DNA from: Bacteroidales bacterium UBA1216
GTDB taxonomy: Bacteria; Bacteroidota; Bacteroidia; Bacteroidales; Paludibacteraceae
Length of the DNA: 26,114 nt
Direction: 5' to 3'
NCBI GenBank assembly: GCA_002309255.1
Contig: DBXI01000056.1
Span: forward strand, 1-26,114
Within the stretch, counting starts at the first letter, position 1, and each line of letters opens with the position of its first letter. This document shows positions 1 to 8,675 of the stretch, piece by piece. A program made the position numbers and the translations under genes. Under the pieces are notes generated by a model, which worked only from the letters and a program-made list of their open reading frames with translations, did no database searches and was not told the origin of the DNA.

Positions 1-456
1 CATATCAACGAGGGCGAGATCAAGTGGGAGACCTTCCGTTCGGGCGGAGCCGGCGGACAGAACGTGAACAAGGTGGAGTCCGGCGTACGGCTGCGCTATA
101 TGTGGAAGAACCCCAACACCGGTGAGGTGCAGGAGATACTGATCGAATGTACCGAGACGCGCGACCAGCCTAAGAACAAGGAACGCGCGCTCGCGCGCCT
201 GCGTACGCAGATCTATGACAAGGAGCACCAGAAGTACATCGACGACATCGCTTCCCGACGCAAGACGATGGTCTCCACCGGCGACCGTAGCGCCAAGATC
301 CGCACCTACAACTACCCGCAAGGACGGATCACCGATCACCGCATAGGTTACACCGTGTATAACCTCGCGGCGTTCATGGATGGCGACATACAAGGCGTCA
401 TTGACGCACTGACCGTAGCCGAAAACGCTGAGCGACTCAAAGAAGCGAATCTGTAA
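1..456 (+). CDS. prfA: Peptide chain release factor 1, C-terminal part (5' end cut by window)
   Basis: Class I release factor that reads UAA/UAG and triggers peptidyl-tRNA hydrolysis on the ribosome. The open frame starts at base 1, so only the last 151 residues are present. The catalytic GGQ loop (GGAGGQNVNK) is at residues 15-24 of the fragment, with the GGQ itself at 18-20. The tail GDRSAKIRTYNYPQGR followed by TDHRIGYTVYNL is the RF1 form; RF2 has a different C-terminus here, which decides prfA against prfB. The stop codon TAA shares its last base with the rsmE start (TAATG), indicating an operon with translational coupling. The fragment is intact to its natural end. Confidence 0.95.
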   Translation, partial: HINEGEIKWETFRSGGAGGQNVNKVESGVRLRYMWKNPNTGEVQEILIECTETRDQPKNKERALARLRTQIYDKEHQKYIDDIASRRKTMVSTGDRSAKIRTYNYPQGRITDHRIGYTVYNLAAFMDGDIQGVIDALTVAENAERLKEANL

Positions 457-1175
457 TGTATCTGTTTTACGCAACAAATATTCCACCTACCGCAACTATT
501 GGTCAGACGATAGTGCTGGACGATGATCAGAGCGCGCACGCAGTGCGCGTGCTGCGTTATGGCGCAGGTGACACGATACACATAGCCGATGGGCGTGGAA
601 ACATGTATACGGCAGTGATCACCAATCCGCACCCCAAGCACTGCGAGGCGGAGATCAGCAGCGTGGAGCAGCAGACCAAGCATCATCGCGGTGAGGTGCA
701 CATAGCTGTAGCACCTACGAAGAACATCGAGCGCGTTGAATGGCTCACCGAGAAATGCACAGAGATAGGCGTGGATACAATCACGCCGTTGCTTTGCCAC
801 TACTCCGAGCGCAAGATCGTCCGCACAGACCGCCTGCAGAAGATCATCCTCTCTGCCGCCAAGCAGAGTCTGTCAGCCTACCTGCCGCAGCTCAACGAAC
901 TCACTTCTGTTGAGGATTGTATCCGCAATGCAACCGAGCAGCGCAAGTATATAGCGCACTCATCGCCGTGGGGGGACAAGAAAAACCTGCGTGATGAGTT
1001 GCGCCGGTCACATGCAGAGTCCACCATCGTACTGATTGGACCGGAAGGTGGATTCAGCGATGAAGAGGTGCGTCTGGCGATTGAGCATGGGTTCATACCC
1101 GTCAGCCTGGGCGAGGCGCGACTACGTACAGAAACATCCGCTGTAGTGGCCTGCGCGATGATCAATTATGTTTGA
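456..1175 (+). CDS. rsmE: 16S rRNA (uracil-1498-N3)-methyltransferase
   Basis: SPOUT-class methyltransferase that uses SAM to methylate N3 of U1498 in 16S rRNA. The 239-residue length is normal for RsmE. An N-terminal PUA-like barrel spans about residues 1-70 (HAVRVLRYGAGD is the family's H..VLR motif). The trefoil-knot SAM-binding half carries TEKCTEIGV (98-106), GPEGGF (195-200) and LGEARLRTETSAV (218-230), the usual RsmE signatures. The start ATG overlaps the prfA stop by one base, and the 3' end overlaps the next gene by 8 bp, so all three plus-strand genes look co-transcribed. Confidence 0.93.
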   Translation: MYLFYATNIPPTATIGQTIVLDDDQSAHAVRVLRYGAGDTIHIADGRGNMYTAVITNPHPKHCEAEISSVEQQTKHHRGEVHIAVAPTKNIERVEWLTEKCTEIGVDTITPLLCHYSERKIVRTDRLQKIILSAAKQSLSAYLPQLNELTSVEDCIRNATEQRKYIAHSSPWGDKKNLRDELRRSHAESTIVLIGPEGGFSDEEVRLAIEHGFIPVSLGEARLRTETSAVVACAMINYV

Positions 1176-1785
1176 CCAACTGATACATATTGACAAGTCT
1201 TTGCTCTTGGCTATCAACGGCGCGCACGCTGAGTGGGCTGATGTGCTGATGTGGCAGGTCAGCCAGAGCGTAACATGGCTGCCGCTGTATGCGCTGCTGA
1301 TTGTGTGTGTGATTGTCCAGTTCCGCAAGCAGCCCATGGCTATAGCTGTAGCATTGGCGCTAATTGCTGTGGCTGTAGGTGGTGCTGATCTGATCTGCGC
1401 GCAGGTGATCAAACCATTGGTGGCTCGTCCGCGACCGACGCATGATGCTCAGATAGGTGCATTGGTGCACATTGTAAACGGCTACTGCGGCGGGGCGTAT
1501 GGCTTCTGCAGCAACCATGCGGCGAACACGATGGCCTGCGCCACACTATGCTCGGCGATCTTCACGCAGGGCAAATCGTGGCGGGCGCACCTGTATATCA
1601 CCCTACCGATGCTGCTGTGGGTGCTGCTGAACTGCTATAGCCGAATGTATCTGGGAGTGCACTATCCGCTGGATATACTGGCGGGATTAGTGGTTGGGAG
1701 TGTTATGGCGTGGGCGACGTGGCGTCTTGGTCGAGGCTGTCTCTTTCCGCGCGATGCACACGAGCGCCCTGCTGGCGAGGTATAG
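1168..1785 (+). CDS. PAP2-family membrane phosphatase
   Basis: Integral-membrane acid phosphatase of the PAP2/undecaprenyl-pyrophosphate phosphatase superfamily; the substrate is probably a lipid (pyro)phosphate, but it cannot be told from sequence. The three signature motifs are visible: K82-PLVARPRP (C1), FCSNHAAN at 113-120 (C2, with Asn where PSGH has Gly) and SRMYLGVHYPLD with S158, R159, H165 and D169 (C3). Hydrophobic segments lie near 36-50, 57-80, 143-156 and 168-184, as in PgpB/YeiU-like enzymes. It overlaps rsmE by 8 bp. The last 83 bp run antisense into the end of the next minus-strand gene, and the polar tail after W185 looks non-family. Confidence 0.85.
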   Translation: MFDQLIHIDKSLLLAINGAHAEWADVLMWQVSQSVTWLPLYALLIVCVIVQFRKQPMAIAVALALIAVAVGGADLICAQVIKPLVARPRPTHDAQIGALVHIVNGYCGGAYGFCSNHAANTMACATLCSAIFTQGKSWRAHLYITLPMLLWVLLNCYSRMYLGVHYPLDILAGLVVGSVMAWATWRLGRGCLFPRDAHERPAGEV

Positions 1786-2095
1786 ACATCAACCGCTCGA
1801 ACTGCTGTGGTGTGAGGATCAACTTCAGTTCACTAAGCAGACGGTTCATCCGCTCTACTGCCTCGGTGCGCGTGAATGACTCTTGGCGCGAGCGTGCGTA
1901 ACGGAGATGAATGCGGTAGATTGTGTCACGCAAGGTGGTATCACTTATCTCCAGATCGCGCACCAGCATCTCGGTCTGCTTCATAGCTCGCTCCTCTGCC
2001 GTACGACGAGGCACTGGCTGAACATCCTGAGCAAAAGCACTGAGCCCTACATGCGCAAGGAGCAATATAAACAATATGTACGCGTACCGAAACAT
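1703..2095 (-). CDS. Small exported protein with LTXXQ-like motif
   Basis: A 130-residue protein. The ATG at 2095 is chosen over a longer upstream frame because it begins directly with a signal peptide (MFRYAYILFILLLAHVGLSA, cleavage likely after FAQ at 21-23). The mature part is charged and predicted helical, and contains ILTPQQFERLM near residues 91-101. This resembles the LTXXQ motif of the Spy/CpxP periplasmic stress-chaperone superfamily and related small exported Bacteroidetes proteins; function is inferred only. It is divergent from the lolE-like gene, with 29 bp between start codons, and converges on and overlaps the PAP2 gene by 83 bp. No TAnnTTTG promoter was seen upstream. Confidence 0.6.
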   Translation of the reverse strand: MFRYAYILFILLLAHVGLSAFAQDVQPVPRRTAEERAMKQTEMLVRDLEISDTTLRDTIYRIHLRYARSRQESFTRTEAVERMNRLLSELKLILTPQQFERLMSIPRQQGARVHRAERDSLDQDATSPTP

Positions 2096-2124
2096 ACAAT
2101 TAACAATAAGCAAAAATCGTGCCA

Positions 2125-3390
2125 ATGAACACTGAATGGCAAATAGCTCGGCGACTATATTACTCCTCGTCAGCACATCGCACCGCAAGACCTGCCGTGC
2201 GTGTGGCGTTGGCAGGTATAACGATAGGCGTGGCTGTGATGCTGATCACCGTGTGCGTGGTCATTGGCTTCAAGCAGACCGTTACGGAAAAAGTGGCGGG
2301 TTTCGGTGCACATATTCAGATCACCAGCTTCGATAACAACAATACGTACGAATACCAACCCGTCTATGCGCCCGACAGCTTGCTCACCCGTCTTGGGAAG
2401 ATGCCGCACGTGCAATCCGTCAACACCTTTGCCACCAAACCGGGGATGCTCAAGACGCAGGATAACTTCCAAGGAATCGTGCTCAAAGGATTGCCGGTGA
2501 ATAACGGTGAGCGGACAGCGGAGAGCGGTGAGCGGATAGTTGCGGCGTGGCAGTTCTTCTGCGCGAACCTTGTGGAAGGCGTGCTGCCCGTTGAACCGAA
2601 TGATATACTGCTCTCGCAGGAGAACGCGCGTCTATTGGGCTTGTCGGTAGGCGAGTCTGTGCTATGTTACTTTGTGGGGGATGCACTCAAGGTGCGCAAG
2701 TTCAACGTCACGGGTATATACAACTCCTCCTTTGCCGATTACGACAAGCTCTTCGTTCTATGTCCGCAATCCACCGTGACGCAACTCAACGGTTGGGAGC
2801 CGACGCAGGTGTCGGGCATCGAGCTGCGGCTGAATGATCTTGCGCACCTGGACGAGGTGTATGATCAGGTCTATTTTGCTGTAGCCAACCGTCTGGACAA
2901 AGACGGCAGTGCTTATTATCCGCAGAGCGTGATACAGATGCACCCCGCGGTGTTCTACTGGCTTGACCTGCTGGATATGAACGTGTGGGTGATCATCATC
3001 CTGATGCTGGCCGTGTCGGGCTTTAACATTGTATCTGGACTGATCATCCTTATCCTGGATGCAATTCCTATGATCGGCATTCTGAAAGCCTTAGGTGCCA
3101 ACAACCGCTTTATCCGCCGGATCTTTATGCACGAGGCTACTATCCTTATCGGCAAAGGAATGCTGTGGGGGAATATGCTCGGTCTGCTACTGGCAACCGT
3201 GCAGTACTACCTGCATCTCATCCCGCTCGATCCAGCCACGTACTATGTGCCATACGTACCCGTCACCTTCCCGTGGATAGGATTGATTGCACTGAACCTG
3301 CTGATCCTCTCTGTCTGTCTGCTCACCTTGCTGGCTCCGACATCCATCGCCACACGCGTATCACCGGCACGCGTCATGCACTTCGATTAA
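2125..3390 (+). CDS. LolC/LolE-type ABC transporter permease
   Basis: A 421-residue permease of the FtsX/MacB/LolE fold, expected to work with a LolD-like ATPase in releasing lipoproteins from the inner membrane. Membrane segments lie near residues 27-50, 287-310, 338-360 and 383-405, with a large periplasmic domain between the first and second: one N-terminal and three C-terminal helices, the family layout. ATG at 2125 is preferred; a GTG two codons upstream is possible. Residues 126-139 (NNGERTAESGERIV) look like an insertion encoded by a simple DNA repeat, placed between a conserved-looking KGL and WQFF. The gene is followed directly by a strong hairpin terminator. Confidence 0.85.
   Translation: MNTEWQIARRLYYSSSAHRTARPAVRVALAGITIGVAVMLITVCVVIGFKQTVTEKVAGFGAHIQITSFDNNNTYEYQPVYAPDSLLTRLGKMPHVQSVNTFATKPGMLKTQDNFQGIVLKGLPVNNGERTAESGERIVAAWQFFCANLVEGVLPVEPNDILLSQENARLLGLSVGESVLCYFVGDALKVRKFNVTGIYNSSFADYDKLFVLCPQSTVTQLNGWEPTQVSGIELRLNDLAHLDEVYDQVYFAVANRLDKDGSAYYPQSVIQMHPAVFYWLDLLDMNVWVIIILMLAVSGFNIVSGLIILILDAIPMIGILKALGANNRFIRRIFMHEATILIGKGMLWGNMLGLLLATVQYYLHLIPLDPATYYVPYVPVTFPWIGLIALNLLILSVCLLTLLAPTSIATRVSPARVMHFD
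2503..2538 (+). repeat. GAGCGG-type short repeat inside the lolE-like gene
   Basis: The units GGTGAGCGGA, CAGCGGAGAG and CGGTGAGCGGA are imperfect tandem copies of a G/A-rich hexamer-decamer. They keep the reading frame and encode the low-complexity run GERTAESGERI in the periplasmic domain. Confidence 0.55.
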
Positions 3391-3393
3391 ATG

Positions 3394-3427
3394 AACAAAG
3401 CGGCTCACTTCCATGAACCGCTTTGTT
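3394..3427 (+). terminator. Hairpin terminator after the lolE-like gene
   Basis: Perfect 10-bp inverted repeat AACAAAGCGG (3394-3403) / CCGCTTTGTT (3418-3427) with a 14-nt loop, three bases past the stop codon and followed by GTAAGTTTTCC. It lies between convergent genes and may serve both directions. Confidence 0.7.
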
Positions 3428-3436
3428 GTAAGTTTT

Positions 3437-3454
3437 CCGATAATACATTATCGG
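3437..3454 (-). terminator. Short inverted repeat after the DUF4954 gene
   Basis: CCGATAAT (3437-3444) and ATTATCGG (3447-3454) form an 8-bp inverted repeat three bases past the minus-strand stop codon. There is no clear T-run, so terminator function is tentative. Confidence 0.4.
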
Positions 3455-3457
3455 GAT

Positions 3458-5434
3458 TTATATGCTCTTAACTCTGGCGAGCATTGAGTCACCAAGTTCG
3501 GATTTCTTGCGTATGTGTTCCAGCACGGCGAGCACAAACGAGTTGCTCTCAAACTTGCCACGCACGTTCTCAAAGTCGCGGATGGACTGTTCGTCATTGC
3601 CGTCGGCACCAAAGCCCGTGCGGGCGTTCATACTGAACTCTTTCTTCGCATCCTCATAAACGAGCTTATCCAAGCCTACTACCGCCTCTTTCCATGCCTC
3701 GATGGTGCGGACGATATCGGCTACCTCCACCTCGTCCACCTTCTTGCCCCATACTTGTTCGAGTTTATCGGCTGCCCACGTCCATTCGTAGGAGTAGTAG
3801 TTGGTGTACATCTCCACATGACGTTGCTGCGCTTCTTCAAGCGATGTCAGACTGCCGCTCTGAATATCATCCAGCAGACGGCTGATCTCCGACTTGGGTG
3901 CCAGCAGGCCAGAGCAGTCAACCCATTCACCCAACCCTACCTGAGAGTCCGGACGGAGTGCACGACGTAGATCGTCCAAGTTGTGCCATTCGGTCTTGCT
4001 CAGGCGTGAGATAAGCGAGTTGCCGAGGAACTTCTTGATGCCTATATTGTACAGCTCTATGCCCTTGCGTAGCGACGAGTTGCGGATCTTGCAGTTCTGG
4101 TAGCTATACACCTCCGTGCCTTCGCCCGACAGGTGCATGATATCGCGCAGCACCTCTTGTCCGTGGTACATCTTCTGGATCGTGTACGGTGACAGCAGGT
4201 TGTAGTTGATCAAGTCGAGTTTGTTTGGGTCTTTGCGGTTGTCACGCTTCGGCCACTTTTGCGCGTCGCGGATCGTACCTACCGAACGCAGGTTGACTGC
4301 CGGCACGATGTAGCTCTCCGTGGCGTTCTCTATCAGGTACGAGAACGGTAGTGCCGATGTGTCCGAGTGCTTGGTGTGACGACCCATCACCAGCGTGAAT
4401 GCGCCTACCTTAGCCGGCCACAGCAGGTACGAGTCCGACGTCGTCTTCGCGCCGCGCTCTGCTACCCCTTGGTGGATCGGACCTAGTTTGTACATGTGGT
4501 TCGATTGGTTGCTGCCAGAACCCGCGTTCAGGAACGAAAACATACCCGCTATCAGCAGCGTACTCTTGTGGTGCGTCACGGTATAAGGACCTGCGAAGAT
4601 AGCCGTAGCCTCGCCGTGGAAGCCTTGGCAGTTACTGAAGAACAGTGACTCCAGTGCAGAGTAGTGCTTACCCATCTCGCAGCCCTGACCGATGAAGCAC
4701 TTGCTGACCAGTGTACTGTCGGTAATCGATACACCCGAGCAGATGATGAAGTCGTTGCACTTCACGCCCGAACCGATCTTGATGGGTGCTTGCTCGTTGG
4801 AGTTCAGTGAACCGTTCTTGAGCACCGATGCGCCGGTCACTTGGGCGCAGTCGCCGATGCGGACGTTCTTCAGGCTGCCGCAGTTGATGATGCGCACGTT
4901 CTTGCCGATGTAGCCCATGTCGGAGCGTTGCGTCTCGGCGTAAGCGTCAATCATCTCTGTCAGCCGCTCGATCATCTGCGGACGATGGCGGTAGAGGGTC
5001 AGGAAGTACGCCAGGTGCGCCGACAGGTGGTCGAAGATAGGTATCTCACGTCCGCCGCCTTCGTTCATTACGGGCACACGCACGCCATTGCCGAAGGTGG
5101 ATGTACCATCCACAACAATCGAGTTGACGTTCTCGATGCACGTATCGTCACCTACACGGTAGTTAGCCATGTAGTTGTGTACATTATAGATATGCACATT
5201 GTCGCCAAACTCGCAGTTATGCACCGTGGCGCGATACAGACCGCTGTGAACGGCCAAGCCGCCCGGCAGCGTATACTCCTTCTCCAATCGGCCTATGCGA
5301 ACCTTGCCGGAGAAGGTCACCTCCTCGATGTACTCAGCATGAAAGGGTTCGGCTACCTCTATCAGACTCCAGTCATGAGCCCGACAGTGTTGTGACTTCA
5401 GTTGCTCAATCTCTTGTTCAGTTAGTCTTCTCAT
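3458..5434 (-). CDS. DUF4954 family protein (left-handed beta-helix)
   Basis: A 658-residue protein I recognise as the Bacteroidetes family DUF4954; the biochemical role is unknown. Hexapeptide-like turns typical of a left-handed beta-helix occur at about residues 45-120 (VRIGRL, EFGDNVHIYNVHNY, YRVGDDTCIEN) and 175-255 (IGKNVRI, VRIGDCAQVTGASVLKNG, IKIGSGVKCN, CFIGQGCEMG). This fold is shared with sugar-nucleotide acyl- and nucleotidyltransferases such as GlmU. The C-terminal third is helical and charged. Its start overlaps the galM stop by ATGA, so it is translated with the galactose genes, suggesting a role in sugar or sugar-phosphate handling (inference). It is the last gene of the minus-strand run. 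Confidence 0.8.
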   Translation of the reverse strand: MRRLTEQEIEQLKSQHCRAHDWSLIEVAEPFHAEYIEEVTFSGKVRIGRLEKEYTLPGGLAVHSGLYRATVHNCEFGDNVHIYNVHNYMANYRVGDDTCIENVNSIVVDGTSTFGNGVRVPVMNEGGGREIPIFDHLSAHLAYFLTLYRHRPQMIERLTEMIDAYAETQRSDMGYIGKNVRIINCGSLKNVRIGDCAQVTGASVLKNGSLNSNEQAPIKIGSGVKCNDFIICSGVSITDSTLVSKCFIGQGCEMGKHYSALESLFFSNCQGFHGEATAIFAGPYTVTHHKSTLLIAGMFSFLNAGSGSNQSNHMYKLGPIHQGVAERGAKTTSDSYLLWPAKVGAFTLVMGRHTKHSDTSALPFSYLIENATESYIVPAVNLRSVGTIRDAQKWPKRDNRKDPNKLDLINYNLLSPYTIQKMYHGQEVLRDIMHLSGEGTEVYSYQNCKIRNSSLRKGIELYNIGIKKFLGNSLISRLSKTEWHNLDDLRRALRPDSQVGLGEWVDCSGLLAPKSEISRLLDDIQSGSLTSLEEAQQRHVEMYTNYYSYEWTWAADKLEQVWGKKVDEVEVADIVRTIEAWKEAVVGLDKLVYEDAKKEFSMNARTGFGADGNDEQSIRDFENVRGKFESNSFVLAVLEHIRKKSELGDSMLARVKSI

Positions 5435-6510
5435 ATAAATCTATATTCAGTTACTTGTCGGTAAAGTTGTCCCGGACGCAGTATGGGCGAGGGGAAATTG
5501 TCGTGGTTGATGGCGTCAGGGCAGTTCTGTGCTTCCATGCAAACGGCGTGCTGGATGTCGTACTGCTTGCCGCCCTTGCCTATGTTCTGCTCCACGTAGT
5601 TGCCGGTATAAACCTGCAATGCGGGTGCCGTGGTGCGCACCTCCATCGTTCTGCCGTCAGCGCTGAGCACGGCAACCTTACGTAGCGACGGATCTTTCTT
5701 GTTCTGTGCACGCTCCTCATCGGTGGCGGGACGAAGAATCCAGTTGTTGTCAATACCTCTGCCCGGTGCGAAGAACGGATCATTGATGCGATCACCGATG
5801 CGTACTGGCTCCCGAAAATCCATCGGTGTGCCATCTACCGGCATCACCTCGCCTGTCGGGCAGGTTGTCTCGTCAAAAGGCGTATATTCGTCCGCAAGCA
5901 CCTGTAGCACATGATCATCCACACGTCCACTATTCTCGCCCGCGAGGTTGAAGTAAGCGTGGTTGGTGAACCCGACCAAGGTCGGAGCGTCGGTCGTTGC
6001 CTCGTAGGTGATGCTGAGCGCGTTGTCACGCGTCAGGGCGTAGGTAACCGTCACATCCATCGTGCCGGGAAAACCCTCCTCGCCGTCCTGCGAGCGGTAA
6101 CGGAGTGTGACGGAGTAAGCCGTCTGGCCTATTACCTCCCAGATATTCTCGTTGAAGCCGTGGATACCGCCGTGCAGGCAGTTCCTTCCGTTGTTCTGCG
6201 GCAACTGGTACGCCTTGCCGTCCAGCGTGAACTGACCGTCCTTGATGCGGTTAGCCACACGACCGATCACGGCGTTGAAGTACGTCTCTTTCGTCCGCCA
6301 CTCGTCCAGAGTGTTGAAGCCCAACACTACGTCGGCTTTCTTGCCTTCCTTATTCGGCACGATCAGCGAAACGATCTTCGCACCGTAGTTCGTGATCTGC
6401 GCCATCAAACCCGAACTGCTCCTGAGCGTATAAAGCCCCACACGCAGCTGTCTCTTTTTCCCGCCATGAACAACAGGGATGATAGTATTGAATGTATTCT
6501 CGTTGACCAT
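5431..6510 (-). CDS. galM: Galactose mutarotase (aldose 1-epimerase)
   Basis: Interconverts alpha and beta anomers of galactose or glucose, supplying alpha-D-galactose to galactokinase. The 359 residues match the GalM family. Seen: GRVANRI (83-89), NNGRNCLHGGIHGFN (106-120), the catalytic-acid histidine H184 in GFTNHAYFNLAGE, and the catalytic base E326 in VCMEAQNCPDA (canonical LETQ..PD). There is no signal peptide, so it is cytoplasmic. It starts 1 bp after the galK stop and overlaps DUF4954 by 4 bp. Confidence 0.95.
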   Translation of the reverse strand: MVNENTFNTIIPVVHGGKKRQLRVGLYTLRSSSGLMAQITNYGAKIVSLIVPNKEGKKADVVLGFNTLDEWRTKETYFNAVIGRVANRIKDGQFTLDGKAYQLPQNNGRNCLHGGIHGFNENIWEVIGQTAYSVTLRYRSQDGEEGFPGTMDVTVTYALTRDNALSITYEATTDAPTLVGFTNHAYFNLAGENSGRVDDHVLQVLADEYTPFDETTCPTGEVMPVDGTPMDFREPVRIGDRINDPFFAPGRGIDNNWILRPATDEERAQNKKDPSLRKVAVLSADGRTMEVRTTAPALQVYTGNYVEQNIGKGGKQYDIQHAVCMEAQNCPDAINHDNFPSPILRPGQLYRQVTEYRFI

Positions 6511-6511
6511 A

Positions 6512-7678
6512 TTATTCTAATCTTCTTGCTCCATCTGAGATCTCTGCCACATAGAATTCCGGCTTGATGCCCGTGATCCGCTCGTAGTTCTCGCCTACCT
6601 GCTTCTTGAACAGCTCGATCGCCTCATCCTTCACCAGCGACACGGTGCATCCGCCAAAGCCTCCGCCTGTCATGCGGCTGCCCAGTACGCCTGGCACTTT
6701 CCACGCCTCTTCGGCCATCGTGTCCAGTTGTAGACCGGTCACCTCGTAGTCGTCGCGCAGGCTGACGTGCGAAGCGTTCATCAGTTGGCCGAACTTAACT
6801 ATATCGCCGGCTTTAAGCGCCTTGACCGCATCGGCTGTACGCTGTACCTCGCCTACCACGTGACGCGCACGCTTGTGGGCTATCGGGTCGGTGATAGCGC
6901 TCTCTATCTGCTTGAACTCCGCCTCCGTGAGCTCGGCGAGGTTCTTCAGTTCGGGACGAACCTTACGCAACTGCTCCAGCGCGAGCTGGCACTGCGCTAC
7001 GCGGTCGTTGTAAGCACCCGAGTCGAGGTGATGCGGAGAGTGCGTGTTTGCTATCACCACTTTGATGCCGTCTAACTTAACGGGCACGTGCTCAAATTCC
7101 AAAGTGTCACAGTTCAGGTGGATGGCGTGGTCCTTCTTGCCCCACGACGAGGCAAACTGGTCCATGATGCCGCAGTTCACTCCGGCAAACTCATGCTCGG
7201 CAAGCTGCCCGATCTTGGCAAAGTCGGTGTGGTTGTATTTGAGACCGAGGTAGTCGTTGGCCGCAAATGCAGCCACCACCTCCAGCGCAGCACTACTGCT
7301 AAGGCCTGCACCTGCAGGCACGTTACCCCATATCAGAATATCCAGTCCCTGGTCGAACTTGTGACCCTGACGAACGTACCAAGCCATGCAGCCCATCGGG
7401 TAGTTCACCCAGCTCTTGCCGGGTAGCGGTTCGGTCAGCTTGTCCAGCGGAACCTCTACCACCTCGGGCATATTCAGCGATTTGAATCGCATTGCCTGCG
7501 TGCCGTTAGGAGCCAGCAGCAGATAGGTGCCGAACGAAAGGGCGCAGGGGAAGACACTGCCACCGTTGTAGTCAGTGTGCTCGCCTATCAGATTAACTCG
7601 ACCGGGTGAGAAATACACCGCGGTACATTCCTTGTCATATGCCTCCAGGAAGGCTTGCCTCATCTCTTTTACTTCCAT
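6512..7678 (-). CDS. galK: Galactokinase
   Basis: GHMP-superfamily kinase that phosphorylates alpha-D-galactose at O1 with ATP, the first Leloir step. The 388 residues match the usual 380-390. Motifs: galactokinase signature GRVNLIGEHTDYNGG (26-40, with sugar-binding E33, H34 and D37), ATP-binding PAGAGLSSSA (121-130), catalytic D173 in NCGIMDQFAS, and C-terminal motif 3 TGGGFGGCTVSLV. It is followed by galM after 1 bp and preceded by asnA after 29 bp. No galT or galE lies in this window, so the rest of the pathway must be elsewhere. Confidence 0.96.
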   Translation of the reverse strand: MEVKEMRQAFLEAYDKECTAVYFSPGRVNLIGEHTDYNGGSVFPCALSFGTYLLLAPNGTQAMRFKSLNMPEVVEVPLDKLTEPLPGKSWVNYPMGCMAWYVRQGHKFDQGLDILIWGNVPAGAGLSSSAALEVVAAFAANDYLGLKYNHTDFAKIGQLAEHEFAGVNCGIMDQFASSWGKKDHAIHLNCDTLEFEHVPVKLDGIKVVIANTHSPHHLDSGAYNDRVAQCQLALEQLRKVRPELKNLAELTEAEFKQIESAITDPIAHKRARHVVGEVQRTADAVKALKAGDIVKFGQLMNASHVSLRDDYEVTGLQLDTMAEEAWKVPGVLGSRMTGGGFGGCTVSLVKDEAIELFKKQVGENYERITGIKPEFYVAEISDGARRLE

Positions 7679-7707
7679 GATATTGTATAATTTATTTAAT
7701 AAAGTTG

Positions 7708-8670
7708 TTATTGTAATAGTGTTATGCCATTACGGCTGCATTTCACCAGTTCGTCGTCGCTCCACTCGCTCACCTGCACCTCGCCGATATGGTGTTTGTG
7801 CAGTAGCACCATGCACAGGCGCGACTGACCTATACCTCCGCCTATGGTGAGGGGGAGAGTGTTGTTGAGTACAGCCTTATGGTAGTCGAGCGTGCTCCAC
7901 TCGGTGCGTCCGGCTTGCTGCAACTGGTGTTGTAGCGCCTTGGCGTCAACACGGATGCCCATCGAGGAGAGCTCAATCGACTTGCCGAGCAGCGGGTACC
8001 AGATGAGTATATCGCCGTTCAGCGTCCAGTCATCGTAGTCGGCGGCACGGCTGTCATGCGGCTCACCGTCCGACAGCGGAGCACCGATCCCTTCGATGAA
8101 CACCGCACCGTACTCCTTGCATATGGCGTTCTCGCGCTCCTTCGGCGAGAGGGTCGGATAGCGCTGCAGCAGCTCCTCCGAGCTGATGAACCGGATTTGT
8201 TCCGGCAGATAGGGCTTGAGTTCCGGACAACGCTCGCACACCACGTACTCCACGTTCCGCAGCACGGTGTAGATCATGCGGACGGTGTCGTGCAGGTAGT
8301 CGCGGTTGCGGTCGGCGGCCGTCAGCACTTTCTCCCAGTCCCACTGATCGACGTACAGACTGTGGATATCATCGGGCTGCTCAAAGGTGCGGATAGCGTT
8401 CATGTCCGTATAGATACCGTTGCCTGGCTCGGTATTGATGCGCCATAGCTTCATCCGCTTCCATTTAGCGAGCGAATGAACGATCTCACAATGACGATCC
8501 AAGGCGGGCACATAGAACGACACGGGTTTCTCCACACCCGTCAGGTCGTCATTCAAGCCGTGACCGCTCTCTACGAACAGCGGAGCCGTCACACGACGCA
8601 GATGAAGTGCGGCGGACAACTGTTGCTGAAAGCTGTCCTTCACCAGTTTGATAGCATGCTCTGTTTGCAT
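7708..8670 (-). CDS. asnA: Aspartate-ammonia ligase (asparagine synthetase A)
   Basis: ATP- and ammonia-dependent conversion of aspartate to asparagine by a class II aminoacyl-tRNA-synthetase-like enzyme. The 320 residues are close to the family's roughly 330. Recognisable segments are the early GHGLNDDLTGVEKPVSF, YVDQWDWEKV near the middle, FIEGIGAPLSDGEPHDSRA, and the C-terminal GGGIGQSRLCMVLLHKHHIGE. The start ATG is 5 bp after the trpS stop, so the two genes are co-transcribed; both concern amino-acid supply or charging, but no functional link is implied. No frameshift seen. Confidence 0.93.
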   Translation of the reverse strand: MQTEHAIKLVKDSFQQQLSAALHLRRVTAPLFVESGHGLNDDLTGVEKPVSFYVPALDRHCEIVHSLAKWKRMKLWRINTEPGNGIYTDMNAIRTFEQPDDIHSLYVDQWDWEKVLTAADRNRDYLHDTVRMIYTVLRNVEYVVCERCPELKPYLPEQIRFISSEELLQRYPTLSPKERENAICKEYGAVFIEGIGAPLSDGEPHDSRAADYDDWTLNGDILIWYPLLGKSIELSSMGIRVDAKALQHQLQQAGRTEWSTLDYHKAVLNNTLPLTIGGGIGQSRLCMVLLHKHHIGEVQVSEWSDDELVKCSRNGITLLQ

Positions 8671-8675
8671 ATGGG

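Noticed and set aside
2119..2124. GTG start for the lolE-like gene
   Set aside because: ATG two codons downstream begins the expected MNTEWQIARRLY-type N-terminus and is preferred.
5911..6567. 218-codon plus-strand open frame over galM
   Set aside because: Antisense to galM and runs into galK; no start context or family resemblance.
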